Notes under the pieces: generated by a model
Seen by the model: the letters and a program-made list of their open reading frames with translations, nothing else
The model's database searches: none
What the model was told of the DNA's origin: nothing
Shown here: piece after piece, positions 1 through 6,270 of the stretch
How positions within the stretch are numbered: the first letter of the stretch is position 1
Layout of the letters: each line of letters begins with the position of its first letter
Position numbers and translations under genes: made by a program
DNA from: Prevotella sp.
GTDB lineage: Bacteria > Bacteroidota > Bacteroidia > Bacteroidales > Bacteroidaceae
Length of the DNA stretch: 41,818 nucleotides
Reading direction: 5' to 3'
Assembly (NCBI GenBank): GCA_022782305.1
Contig: JALFPC010000116.1
Coordinates: forward strand, 1 to 41,818

Positions 1-447
1 TCTTTTTAGTCTTACCTCGTCGATGTTTACACCAGCTTGTTTAGCCAGATAGAAAGCCGATGCAATATGTTTTATTCCATGATTAGATGCTATGGCACCC
101 GAATACATCTTGTTGGCATTGGTCTCGTTATACTTCTGACTAAGCTTGCAGATGGCATGGAAAGCCCATCTGCCAGCCTCGCCATAGTCGGTAGCTATGG
201 CAAAGGCAAGGTTTGTATACTCGTCGTAGGTGGGGGCGATATCTATGCCGCTGCTCCGGATTACATCTACAAGGTAATCAAGATCAGACTGATTGTTGAT
301 TGCTGATTGCTGATTGTTGATTGCTGATTGCTGATTATTGATTGCTGATTGCTGATTATTGATTGCTGATTGCTGATTATTGATTGCTGATTGCTGGTTA
401 CTGATTGCTGATTGCTCATTTCTGTTTGCTGATTCAATATTGTCCAT
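1..447 (-). CDS. PriCT-2-like primase/helicase protein of a mobile element, N-terminal part only
   Basis: The gene starts at an ATG at 445-447 on the minus strand and runs off the left edge, so 149 codons are visible and there is no stop. Residues 1-11 are followed by about six copies of a Q/S/A/I/N-rich heptapeptide (around residues 12-53). A folded region then begins with SDLDYLVDVIRSSG and continues to FYLAKQAGVNIDEV. That last part resembles the PriCT-2 domain found C-terminal to primases and before DUF3987-type helicase domains in Bacteroidota elements. It lies 73 bp downstream of the VirE_N-like gene on the same strand, which is the usual order for this module. The role in element replication is inferred from context. 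The family call rests on the ~90 residues after the repeat, so the helicase part is not seen. Confidence 0.6.
   Translation of the reverse strand, partial: MDNIESANRNEQSAISNQQSAINNQQSAINNQQSAINNQQSAINNQQSAINNQSDLDYLVDVIRSSGIDIAPTYDEYTNLAFAIATDYGEAGRWAFHAICKLSQKYNETNANKMYSGAIASNHGIKHIASAFYLAKQAGVNIDEVRLKR
291..416 (-). repeat. 21-bp minisatellite, six units, coding for a heptapeptide repeat
   Basis: Six abutting 21-bp units start at 291, 312, 333, 354, 375 and 396. The first five differ from each other at only one or two positions and the sixth is more diverged. A further decayed unit may follow at 417-437. The unit on the plus strand is of the form GATTATTGATTGCTGATTGCT. Because 21 is a multiple of three, gain or loss of units keeps the reading frame of the minus-strand PriCT-2-like gene and changes only the length of its Gln/Ser/Ala/Ile/Asn linker. 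Confidence 0.9.
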
Positions 448-520
448 AATTATTATGCTTTAAATTGTTAATATTGTTTGGTTATTTTCTATCTTCGTAA
501 CTGTTAGATGTACCAAAATG

Positions 521-1153
521 TTAATCGATATTTATTTTTGCTTCTGGGTCATGACAGATAAAGCAGGCGCGGCACACATCTTTTCCACTCTTATCTATTT
601 CTATATTGTAAACATGTTTGATATAGTATTCCACGCTGTGAAACTTCTCCTGTATCCATCCTGTTATCTTATCTATCTCCTCTGGACTAAGAGGTTTCCC
701 GTCGATCCTTTCGTATATTCCTGTCTGCTCAGTTTTGATATTTATAAAAAGTTTTACACCCTTTCCGCTTGGCGACACGTATGCCAAGGCAACACCCAAG
801 AACTCATCTTTTACCATGAGGTCTCTGATTTGTTTGGCCTCCTCTTCGCTCTCGAGATGGTCTATATCTACAGGCATATACCCTGACAAACCAATGAGGT
901 ATCGAGAGGCGCGGTATTCAAACCTGCCGTAAGGTGTTACGAATGGCAACAGGCGACTCTTTGCCTTTTTCATATCCTCTGCGCTGCGCACCCGTTCTGT
1001 TCTATCCGCCAGAGCCTTATTAGATGTTATTAAGTTGTGAATAAACTTTAGGTCAAATGTTGCGCTGGGGCGCATCTGGGCACTATATTGAGTGCCATTC
1101 TCCACGTATGTAGCGATAGGAGAATTAAAGTAGGACATTGTTTTCATAATCAT
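521..1153 (-). CDS. VirE_N / BT4734-like protein (primase-like, mobile element)
   Basis: A 210-residue protein of the family found at the N-terminus of VirE-like proteins of Bacteroidota integrative elements. Recognisable blocks are PVDIDHLES (about residues 94-102), SPSGKGVKLFI (about 127-137) and CRACFICHDPEAKIN near the C-terminus. The acidic D-x-D pair and the small/Lys-rich second block resemble motifs I and II of archaeo-eukaryotic primases, so a primase-like fold is my inference. It ends 73 bp before the PriCT-2-like gene, and in many genomes the two are neighbours or fused. Three in-frame ATGs lie within the first six codons, so the exact start is uncertain. An exact consensus promoter lies about 80 bp upstream. 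Confidence 0.75.
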   Translation of the reverse strand: MIMKTMSYFNSPIATYVENGTQYSAQMRPSATFDLKFIHNLITSNKALADRTERVRSAEDMKKAKSRLLPFVTPYGRFEYRASRYLIGLSGYMPVDIDHLESEEEAKQIRDLMVKDEFLGVALAYVSPSGKGVKLFINIKTEQTGIYERIDGKPLSPEEIDKITGWIQEKFHSVEYYIKHVYNIEIDKSGKDVCRACFICHDPEAKINID

Positions 1154-1235
1154 GTTCTTTTTTTTAAAGTTAATACTAATGCACTCATCACATCTGATGT
1201 CATTATATAGGGCCCTTATGACTGTGATTGCTTTA

Positions 1236-1267
1236 CAAAGTTACTAAAAACAATCATTCAATCCAAA
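1236..1267 (-). promoter_or_regulatory. Bacteroidota-type promoter for the VirE_N/PriCT-2 genes
   Basis: Read on the minus strand there is TTTG (1267-1264), 20 bp, then TAACTTTG (1243-1236). This matches the TTTG-N19-21-TAnnTTTG consensus exactly. Transcription would begin near 1229 and give a leader of about 75 nt before the VirE_N-like gene. Confidence 0.75.
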
Positions 1268-1277
1268 TCTATTTTGG

Positions 1278-1311
1278 GAACGACACTTTTTAACGAGTGA
1301 ACGACACTTTT
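1278..1311. repeat. Two 13-bp direct repeats with a 21-bp period upstream of the promoter
   Basis: GAACGACACTTTT occurs at 1278-1290 and again, identically, at 1299-1311. The start-to-start distance is 21 bp (two helical turns), and the nearer copy begins 10 bp upstream of the -33 box of the minus-strand promoter. This is the geometry of an activator site. LytTR proteins bind paired direct repeats about two turns apart, and a LytTR gene lies just upstream (1396-1836). Confidence 0.6.
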
Positions 1312-1345
1312 GCCATTTTTTACACGGCTATAAAGTGATAATTAG

Positions 1346-1371
1346 GAGGTGACGCTGGGAGGCGTCACCTC
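1346..1371 (-). terminator. Strong hairpin downstream of the LytTR gene
   Basis: GAGGTGACGC (1346-1355), a 6-nt loop, and GCGTCACCTC (1362-1371) form a perfect 10-bp GC-rich stem 25 bp after the stop codon of the LytTR gene. No clear U-tract follows on either strand, so it may be a weak terminator or an RNA-stabilising hairpin. It separates the LytTR transcript from the repeat/promoter region of the VirE_N gene. Confidence 0.55.
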
Positions 1372-1395
1372 AATTTCAAATGCAAAATTATTGCC

Positions 1396-1836
1396 TTATT
1401 TTATATTCTTTTTGTAGCCTCTCCCGATAGGTATCGGTTCTCTATCCACATACAAGAAATTACCTTTTCGGATAGTAGCATAATCCATGTTGACTATATA
1501 TGATTTATGTATTCTCACAAATCGACCTTCAGGCAACAACTGTTGAATTGCCAACATGTTTTTTGAAACAAGCAGATTTCTATTTGCCATATAAATAATA
1601 CAATATTGATTATCCCCTTTAATCCATTTGATTGAATTAATCTGAATGATATGCTCACATTTTCTGTCTTTGATTAACAGGTGCATTGGTTTTTCTTCAT
1701 GCAAGGTGCTTTCCACCTTATTGTTCTCTACGATCTGAACCATTAATTCTTTGATGTTTTCATCAATGACCATTTCAACGCTTAGTCCTTCCATTTCCTT
1801 TGGTACTGTGACCACAATTTTCATTTTCTTGCTCAT
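1396..1836 (-). CDS. LytTR-family DNA-binding protein without a receiver domain
   Basis: A 146-residue protein. Residues about 48-146 match the LytTR DNA-binding domain: IKWIKGDNQYCIIYMANR..., then the diagnostic FVRIHKSYIVNMDY and a C-terminal VDREPIPIGRGYKKNIK. The first ~45 residues have no recognisable response-regulator receiver, so this is a stand-alone LytTR protein rather than part of an ordinary two-component pair. It lies on the same strand as, and upstream of, the VirE_N/PriCT-2 genes, separated by a hairpin and a promoter preceded by paired direct repeats. A role as local regulator of that module is plausible but inferred. A possible TAATTTTG-type -7 box sits at 1921-1928 (minus), without a good -33. 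Confidence 0.85.
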   Translation of the reverse strand: MSKKMKIVVTVPKEMEGLSVEMVIDENIKELMVQIVENNKVESTLHEEKPMHLLIKDRKCEHIIQINSIKWIKGDNQYCIIYMANRNLLVSKNMLAIQQLLPEGRFVRIHKSYIVNMDYATIRKGNFLYVDREPIPIGRGYKKNIK

Positions 1837-2215
1837 AACTATTTACCTAATTATGTAAATTATATTATTAATTATTTTTTATTTGTTTTAGTATTCACTC
1901 GCCATGGAGTAATACATATACAAAATTATAAATAATTAAGTGAAGAAAGGGAAAATATAATCAACTAGACAGATATTGTACAGATTCAAGAATCAGAGTT
2001 TGATGCAATTCTGCGACAGCTATCGCAGTTATTGACAAAACAAGAGCAATGGTGACAACAGCGGTATGTTCTGCCATAGGTACCGCTCATTGGGGAAATT
2101 GGAAAATTGCATCACGACAAGAAGATTGAAAGTAAGCAAAGGGTCATCACTGTGAAAAGACACCTAATTATTGCACGTCTTTTTACATAAAAAAGAGTTA
2201 TTTTTCTCAAATTCC
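1837..2215. other. Intergenic stretch with one short coding relic
   Basis: AT-rich DNA between the divergent LytTR and MNT genes. The only coding-like piece is an open stretch at 1969-2055 (plus strand) reading TDIVQIQESEFDAILRQLSQ and a few more residues to a TGA. It has no ATG. It resembles the amino end of small helix-turn-helix/excisionase-type proteins of Bacteroidota elements and is best seen as a decayed fragment. I see nothing else convincing here. Confidence 0.35.
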
Positions 2216-2246
2216 TTTGCCGTTTCGCGATTAAAGAGTATATTTG
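2216..2246 (+). promoter_or_regulatory. Promoter of the MNT-HEPN pair
   Basis: TTTG at 2216-2219, 19 bp, then TATATTTG at 2239-2246: an exact fit to the Bacteroidota consensus. The -7 box covers the in-frame TTG at 2244, which rules that TTG out as the start of the MNT protein and supports ATG 2271. Confidence 0.75.
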
Positions 2247-2270
2247 CAGCGGATAAAACAAGATTCGAGA

Positions 2271-2588
2271 ATGGCAAGCAATGAATATATCATAGACAGC
2301 ATCAAGAAAGTGGCAAGGGATATATTGCCACCAAAGTCTTCATTGCTCCTATTCGGGTCGAGGGCACGCCATGAGGAAAAGGCGAATAGCGACTGGGATA
2401 TTCTTATCCTGTTAGACAAGCCTCAACTGACATCTGAAGACTATGACTACGCATATCCCTTCAGGGTTTTGGGGTGGGATATGAATGAAGAAATCAATCC
2501 GCAAGTGTATTCTAAAAAAGAATGGGAGGGTTACTCATATACCCCATTTTATATGAATGTTGAACAAGATAAAATGGTGCTGATATGA
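2271..2588 (+). CDS. MNT-type minimal nucleotidyltransferase, antitoxin of a HEPN/MNT pair
   Basis: A 105-residue protein with the nucleotidyltransferase signature GS-x10-DxD: GSRARHEEKANSDWD at residues 29-43, giving G29, S30, D41 and D43. In characterised type VII (HEPN/MNT) systems the MNT partner neutralises the HEPN ribonuclease by adding AMP to a tyrosine near its active site. The start was taken as ATG 2271 because a longer reading frame would begin inside the promoter -7 box. The stop codon overlaps the HEPN start by four bases (ATGA), indicating translational coupling. MNT comes first, which is one of the two known orders. All catalytic residues appear intact. Confidence 0.88.
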   Translation: MASNEYIIDSIKKVARDILPPKSSLLLFGSRARHEEKANSDWDILILLDKPQLTSEDYDYAYPFRVLGWDMNEEINPQVYSKKEWEGYSYTPFYMNVEQDKMVLI

Positions 2589-2983
2589 GTCTTAGTGACG
2601 AAGAAAGAAGAATTATGGTGGAACATGAACTCAATAAAGCCCATAAGACAATGGAGCAAGTTTATGTTTTGGCTACCAATGAGTTTTGGGACGGAGCTGC
2701 CAATCGTTTATATTATGCAGCTTTCCATGCTGTATGTGCACTTCTAATATATGACGGAATAAGCGTCCATACTCACCATGGGGTTAATTCTATGCTTTAC
2801 ATGCAATATGTGAAGACGGGCAAACTGTCTGCAGGATTGGCAAAACTTTTCTCGTCACTACAAACTATGAGGGAGAAAAGCGACTACAACTGCTCCTTCA
2901 ATGCTTCAAAAGAGATCATCGAACCATTAATAGAACCAACAAACAATTTGATTCGGCAAATAACATTGTTAATTGGCGAGTAG
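2585..2983 (+). CDS. HEPN-domain ribonuclease toxin of a HEPN/MNT pair
   Basis: A 132-residue all-helical protein of the HEPN family. The motif R-x4-6-H is present as RLYYAAFH (residues 41-48, R41 and H48) and is the expected RNase active site. The tyrosines in RLYYAAF are the kind of residue modified by the MNT partner in studied systems; that this happens here is inference. The gene overlaps the MNT gene by ATGA and shares its promoter. Length and order fit a type VII toxin-antitoxin module, and neither gene shows truncation. Confidence 0.85.
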   Translation: MSLSDEERRIMVEHELNKAHKTMEQVYVLATNEFWDGAANRLYYAAFHAVCALLIYDGISVHTHHGVNSMLYMQYVKTGKLSAGLAKLFSSLQTMREKSDYNCSFNASKEIIEPLIEPTNNLIRQITLLIGE

Positions 2984-3031
2984 ATATTTATACTGGATGA
3001 AGGTGAAGGTTGGGCGAATGTTGAAGGAGGA

Positions 3032-3286
3032 ATGTCTGATTCATTAGAAAGGATGTGCACAATGAAAAGCGAAGTAGAAAAAAGGGCTCAGTTTGTATCG
3101 TTCTGCATAGAACAATATGCAAAAGCCAAAAATATGACAACAGAAGATATTGTGAATCTATTTGCACAATATGGCATAACGGAACATTTCTGTGAGTTCT
3201 ACGATGTGCTCCACACACACGGACACAATTGGATCGTAATCAGAACTCCTTCGACATTGCATATCTCAACGCAAACATGCGCATGA
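3032..3286 (+). CDS. DUF3791-like small protein, C-terminus replaced by a junction
   Basis: Residues about 14-69 (VEKRAQFVSFCIEQYAKAKN... to FYDVLHTHGHNWIV) look like the DUF3791 family, small proteins often placed next to DUF3990-type toxins in Bacteroidota. After about HNWIV the frame reads out of phase into DNA that in another frame encodes a histidine decarboxylase fragment, so the last ~15 residues (IRTPSTLHISTQTCA) are probably not original. The ATG at 3032 follows AAGGAGG by a single base, which is too close. ATG 3062 (MKSEVEKRAQF...) is an equally good or better start. No DUF3990 partner is present. Confidence 0.5.
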   Translation: MSDSLERMCTMKSEVEKRAQFVSFCIEQYAKAKNMTTEDIVNLFAQYGITEHFCEFYDVLHTHGHNWIVIRTPSTLHISTQTCA

Positions 3287-3636
3287 TAAACTGTTCGCGT
3301 TCAGGAGTTGAGCCACTGAAATTCTGGTGGCTGTTTAAGACCGTAGGCATAGAAGGCTGGACAGAACAAGCTACGGCAATAATGAAGAATATAGCCTACC
3401 TCGTGTCGGAACTCACCCGTATAGGATGGCCTTGCTGGAACAACAAATACAGCAACACCTTGTTTTTTAAGCGTCCCTCCGACGATATGGTGTCGAAATA
3501 CAATCTTGCCCACAGCTACGACGAACGCTTCGGGGGCGACCTCTCCCATGTGGTAGTGATGCAGCATGTCAAGAAGGAAGTCATCAACAAGTTTATCGCT
3601 GAGCTCGAAGGCCCCCTGACTTCCACAGCCAGGTAA
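3229..3636 (+). pseudogene. C-terminal remnant of a pyridoxal-phosphate histidine decarboxylase
   Basis: The open frame encodes FDIAYLNANMRMINCSRSG (followed by VEPLKFWWLF) and later ELTRIGWPCWNNKYSNTLFF, ending DLSHVVVMQHVKKEVINKFIAEL. This resembles the C-terminal third of group II PLP-dependent histidine decarboxylases (the NCSRSG...PLKFWW block, then WNNKYSNTLFF). The PLP-lysine region and the N-terminal two thirds are missing, and the fragment begins inside the DUF3791-like gene. It is therefore a broken gene left by recombination. The family call is by eye. Confidence 0.6.
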
Positions 3637-3664
3637 AGGCCGACGCCACGAGGGACAGACAGAA

Positions 3665-3755
3665 CAATAAAAATGGCTATCCGAAGATAGCCAAAATGGG
3701 GCGGCCCGATAAAGTTCCAACCCCCACGCATACTCAGCGGGTAGTCATTGAAGAC
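3665..3755 (-). ncRNA. Candidate small RNA (~90 nt) with its own promoter and terminator
   Basis: An exact consensus promoter on the minus strand (3790-3760) is followed within 70-90 bp by a terminator with a UUCG-capped hairpin (3691-3674) and a U-rich tail. The interval has no plausible start codon and reading frame. It contains G- and C-runs (GGGGG at about 3721-3725, CCCC near 3697-3700 on the minus strand) that could pair into a second stem. Size and design resemble the Bacteroidales-restricted structured RNAs that were defined by a TAnnTTTG promoter and a terminator (for example the Bacteroidales-1 motif), but I cannot say it belongs to any named family. The start is estimated at about 5 nt past the -7 box. 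Confidence 0.55.
3674..3691 (-). terminator. UUCG-tetraloop intrinsic terminator of the candidate small RNA
   Basis: Read on the minus strand: GGCTATC, TTCG, GATAGCC, then ATTTTTATTG. This is a perfect 7-bp stem with the very stable C(UUCG)G loop and a U-rich tail. On the plus strand the stem is followed by AAAATG, so termination works only for minus-strand transcripts. Confidence 0.75.
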
Positions 3756-3759
3756 GCTG

Positions 3760-3790
3760 CAAATATACACATTTATCTTCAAATAACAAA
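3760..3790 (-). promoter_or_regulatory. Promoter of the candidate small RNA
   Basis: On the minus strand TTTG (3790-3787), 19 bp, TATATTTG (3767-3760). Both boxes and the spacing fit the Bacteroidota consensus exactly. No protein gene lies downstream on this strand before the terminator at 3674-3691. Confidence 0.7.
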
Positions 3791-3957
3791 CAAAACATGA
3801 AATAATTATTCTTTTCTTCAAAAATTGGCTCTTCAACGTCAGAAAGAAGAATGCCATCAAGCGGTGGGAGTGTCTTAGATAATAGAATTTTTGCAATAAT
3901 TTGATTGAAAATCAGTCATTTATATACTGTGTAATATTCTTAAAATTCTACAAATTA

Positions 3958-3989
3958 TTTGGTTTGTATTAATTTTTTCTTTACCTTTG
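3958..3989 (+). promoter_or_regulatory. Promoter of the lytic transglycosylase gene
   Basis: TTTG at 3958-3961, 20 bp, TACCTTTG at 3982-3989. This is an exact consensus match. It gives a long leader of about 150 nt before the ATG at 4147, with a small hairpin near 4020-4034 (ATCTC / GAGAT) and paired repeats at 4084-4115. Confidence 0.7.
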
Positions 3990-4083
3990 CACCCGAAAAA
4001 GAAAATAGGTGACATTAGTATCTCGTGGTGAGATGGTCATACTTAGTTAGTAACTGGAGATAATACATATAGTCTTTAGACAA

Positions 4084-4115
4084 TTGTATAGACATTTGGT
4101 TGACTTGTATAGACA
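4084..4115. repeat. Two 11-bp direct repeats, 21-bp period, in the transglycosylase leader
   Basis: TTGTATAGACA occurs at 4084-4094 and again at 4105-4115, exactly 21 bp apart, with a partial third TAGACA at 4077-4082. The copies lie between the promoter and the start codon, where a bound protein or an RNA structure could affect expression. Confidence 0.5.
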
Positions 4116-4146
4116 CCTTTTGTTATGCTCCAAAAAGTATTTTATT

Positions 4147-4575
4147 ATGAACAGATTATTCAGGATTACATGTTTAAGTTTATTTTTTTCTGTAAGATTT
4201 ATGATTGTTGCCGGTGCAAACACTCCGGAGAACAATTTTGATTGGTCAAAAGTTATCGACGCAATCATTGCTGTAGAGAGCAATGGCAATCCAAAGGCAG
4301 TTAGTGGCAAGTCTTGTGGTGCCATGCAGATCACTCCGATATGTGTAAAGGAATGTAACAACATTCTCAAGAAGCTCAATAGCAGTAAAAGGTATACACT
4401 CAATGACCGTTTTAGCGTGGAGAAATCCAAAGAGATGTTTCTGCTTATCCAATCTTATTTTAATCCATCTAATGATGTTGAGAAGGCAATTAGGTCGTGG
4501 AATGGTGGCAACAACTACAGCAAGAAAGGTACTCAGCGCTATTATGAAAAGGTGATGAGGAAGTTAAAGAATTGA
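4147..4575 (+). CDS. Secreted SLT-type lytic transglycosylase (lysozyme-like fold)
   Basis: A 142-residue protein with an N-terminal signal peptide (residues 1-~24, ending VAGA) and a goose-lysozyme/SLT-like domain. Key parts are the catalytic glutamate in AIIAVESNGNPKA (E44), the SCGAMQIT block (56-63) and a late SWNGGNNYSKKGTQRYYEKV. It would cleave peptidoglycan strands in the periplasm. Such small transglycosylases occur with conjugation or phage functions, and this one sits at the edge of the accessory region. The start at ATG 4147 was chosen because the frame upstream opens only with a TTG at 4084 that lies inside a direct repeat, and because 4147 gives a clean signal sequence. Confidence 0.8.
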   Translation: MNRLFRITCLSLFFSVRFMIVAGANTPENNFDWSKVIDAIIAVESNGNPKAVSGKSCGAMQITPICVKECNNILKKLNSSKRYTLNDRFSVEKSKEMFLLIQSYFNPSNDVEKAIRSWNGGNNYSKKGTQRYYEKVMRKLKN

Positions 4576-4622
4576 TATTATTACATTGAAATATTAAAAG
4601 TTGAGGATTATTGTGAATTTGT

Positions 4623-4654
4623 TATGGTTTTTTGCCCAATAACGATTATATTTG
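4623..4654 (+). promoter_or_regulatory. Promoter of lemA and the M48 protease gene
   Basis: TATG (4623-4626, three of four bases of TTTG), 20 bp, TATATTTG (4647-4654). The perfect -7 box lies 28 bp before the lemA ATG. Confidence 0.6.
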
Positions 4655-4682
4655 CAGTCTAATACTTTAATTATTTATCAAG

Positions 4683-5246
4683 ATGTCAACAGGAATTATT
4701 ATTTTAATTGTATTGGTTGTTATTGCAGTGATGTGTGTCAGCATATATAACAACCTCGTGAAACTAAGAAACAATCGTGAAAACGCATTTGCAAATATCG
4801 ATGTGCAACTCAAGCAGCGTCATGATCTTATACCACAGTTGGTGGCTACAGTAAAGGGGTATGCTACCCATGAGAAGGAATTGCTGGAGAAGGTAACGGC
4901 AGCACGCTCTGCCGCCATGGGAGCTACCACTATCAATGGCAAGATAGAGGCTGAAAACACTCTCAGCACAGCCCTTTCTGGCTTGAGAGTTTCGCTTGAG
5001 GCATATCCAGATCTCAAGGCAAACCAGAATTTCCTTCAGTTGCAGGGTGAGATTTCAGATATCGAAAACAAGTTGGCTGCTACCAGACGATTCTTCAACT
5101 CTACTACCAAGGAGTTAAACAATGCTGTGCAGACCTTCCCATCTAATCTCCTGGCTGGTATGTTCGGATTCAAGAAAGAGCCCATGTTTGAGATTCCTCA
5201 GACAGAAAGGGCTACTTATGACAAAGCTCCAGAGATTAGTTTCTGA
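4683..5246 (+). CDS. lemA: LemA family membrane protein
   Basis: 187 residues with one N-terminal transmembrane segment (about 4-22, IIILIVLVVIAVMCVSIY) followed by a long helical domain. The family hallmark is visible: YNNLVKLRNNRENAFANIDV, then LKQRHDLIPQLVATVKGYA, and later FLQLQGEISDIENKLAATRR followed by FFN. LemA proteins are helical, membrane-anchored proteins of poorly known function, commonly encoded beside an HtpX-like metalloprotease. Here an M48 protease starts two bases after the lemA stop, so the two are almost certainly co-transcribed and probably cooperate in envelope protein quality control. Full family length, nothing odd. Confidence 0.93.
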   Translation: MSTGIIILIVLVVIAVMCVSIYNNLVKLRNNRENAFANIDVQLKQRHDLIPQLVATVKGYATHEKELLEKVTAARSAAMGATTINGKIEAENTLSTALSGLRVSLEAYPDLKANQNFLQLQGEISDIENKLAATRRFFNSTTKELNNAVQTFPSNLLAGMFGFKKEPMFEIPQTERATYDKAPEISF

Positions 5247-5248
5247 TT

Positions 5249-6250
5249 ATGAAATATGTAGGAATGTATACCCAGGTCAGGCGCAACAACATGCTCAGTG
5301 TGTTGTTGCTCCTTGCTTTTCCTGCCATTATATTGGGAATGATATGGGTGTTTTTTGCATTGATAAGTTATTTTGGCAATACCTATTACGATGAATATGG
5401 CAATGTGGTAAACGTTATGGATACCGACTATGTTAATTCACAGTTTTTGGCCTGTCTGCCATGGGTGGTAGGAGGTGTAGGTATTTGGTTTGCCATTGCT
5501 TATTTCTCCAATACATCTATGATAAGGAATGCCACTGGTGCCCGTCCTGTGACCCGCAAGGAATGCCCGAGGGTTTATAATATCGTTGAGAATCTCTGCA
5601 TGACCTGTGGTATGGACATGCCCAAAATCAACGTGATTAATGACCCGATGCTAAATGCTTTTGCAAGCGGAATAGACAAGAACAGTTATACGGTAACGGT
5701 AACCACTGGTCTTCTCGACCTTTTGGATGATGATGAACTGGCTGGCGTGATTGGTCATGAACTCACCCACATCCGCAATCGCGACACCCGTCTGCTCATT
5801 ACAAGCATTATCTTTGTGGGAATAATATCCACTGTCATGAGCATGGTGGTGAGGATGATATACCATCAGTTCTATTTCGGCAGGGTGAGCAGAGACAACC
5901 AGAAGGGTAACGGAGCGAGCATTATTGTGGTGCTGCTCGTGGGGGTGGTATGCTGTGCTATAGCATATCTTTTTACACTCCTTACCCGTTTTGCCATCAG
6001 CAGGAAACGTGAGTATATGGCAGATGCAGGAGGATCAGAAATATGCGGCAATCCAAGGGCATTGGCATCTGCATTGCGCAAGATATCCAATGACCCCGGA
6101 CTGGCAGATGTGGAGCGCGAGGATGTGGCACAGTTGTTTATTATCCATCCGCAAAGTCTCACATCAGGTTCGATAATGGGATTCTTCAGCAATCTCTTCA
6201 GTACCCATCCGAGCACAAAGAGACGCATAGAGATACTCGAACAGTTTTAG
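5249..6250 (+). CDS. M48-family (HtpX-like) membrane zinc protease
   Basis: 333 residues with four predicted membrane segments (about 17-42, 68-88, 183-203 and 224-246). The zinc motif HELTH is at residues 170-174 (H170, E171, H174), and the third ligand is E255 in REYMADAGG, as in M48 peptidases. The preceding MPKINVINDPMLNAFASG is also typical. It would cleave misfolded membrane proteins. It begins two bases after lemA, a pairing seen widely in bacteria. I avoid the symbol htpX because the two extra N-terminal residues of membrane-proximal sequence differ from classic HtpX, but catalytic features are intact. Confidence 0.9.
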   Translation: MKYVGMYTQVRRNNMLSVLLLLAFPAIILGMIWVFFALISYFGNTYYDEYGNVVNVMDTDYVNSQFLACLPWVVGGVGIWFAIAYFSNTSMIRNATGARPVTRKECPRVYNIVENLCMTCGMDMPKINVINDPMLNAFASGIDKNSYTVTVTTGLLDLLDDDELAGVIGHELTHIRNRDTRLLITSIIFVGIISTVMSMVVRMIYHQFYFGRVSRDNQKGNGASIIVVLLVGVVCCAIAYLFTLLTRFAISRKREYMADAGGSEICGNPRALASALRKISNDPGLADVEREDVAQLFIIHPQSLTSGSIMGFFSNLFSTHPSTKRRIEILEQF

Positions 6251-6270
6251 TGTCTCCGCATATATATTAT

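Noticed and set aside
291..416. Tandem repeats that could suggest a CRISPR array
   Set aside because: The 21-bp units abut each other with no unique spacers and form an in-frame heptapeptide repeat in a coding region, so this is a minisatellite.
3696..3730. GTTCCAACCCCCAC, resembling a tRNA T-arm
   Set aside because: No acceptor stem, D-arm or anticodon arm can be built around it; it lies inside the candidate small RNA on the other strand.
3516..3896. A 126-codon minus-strand reading frame over the small-RNA region
   Set aside because: Its composition is not protein-like, it overlaps the histidine decarboxylase remnant antisense, and the promoter and UUCG terminator fall inside it.
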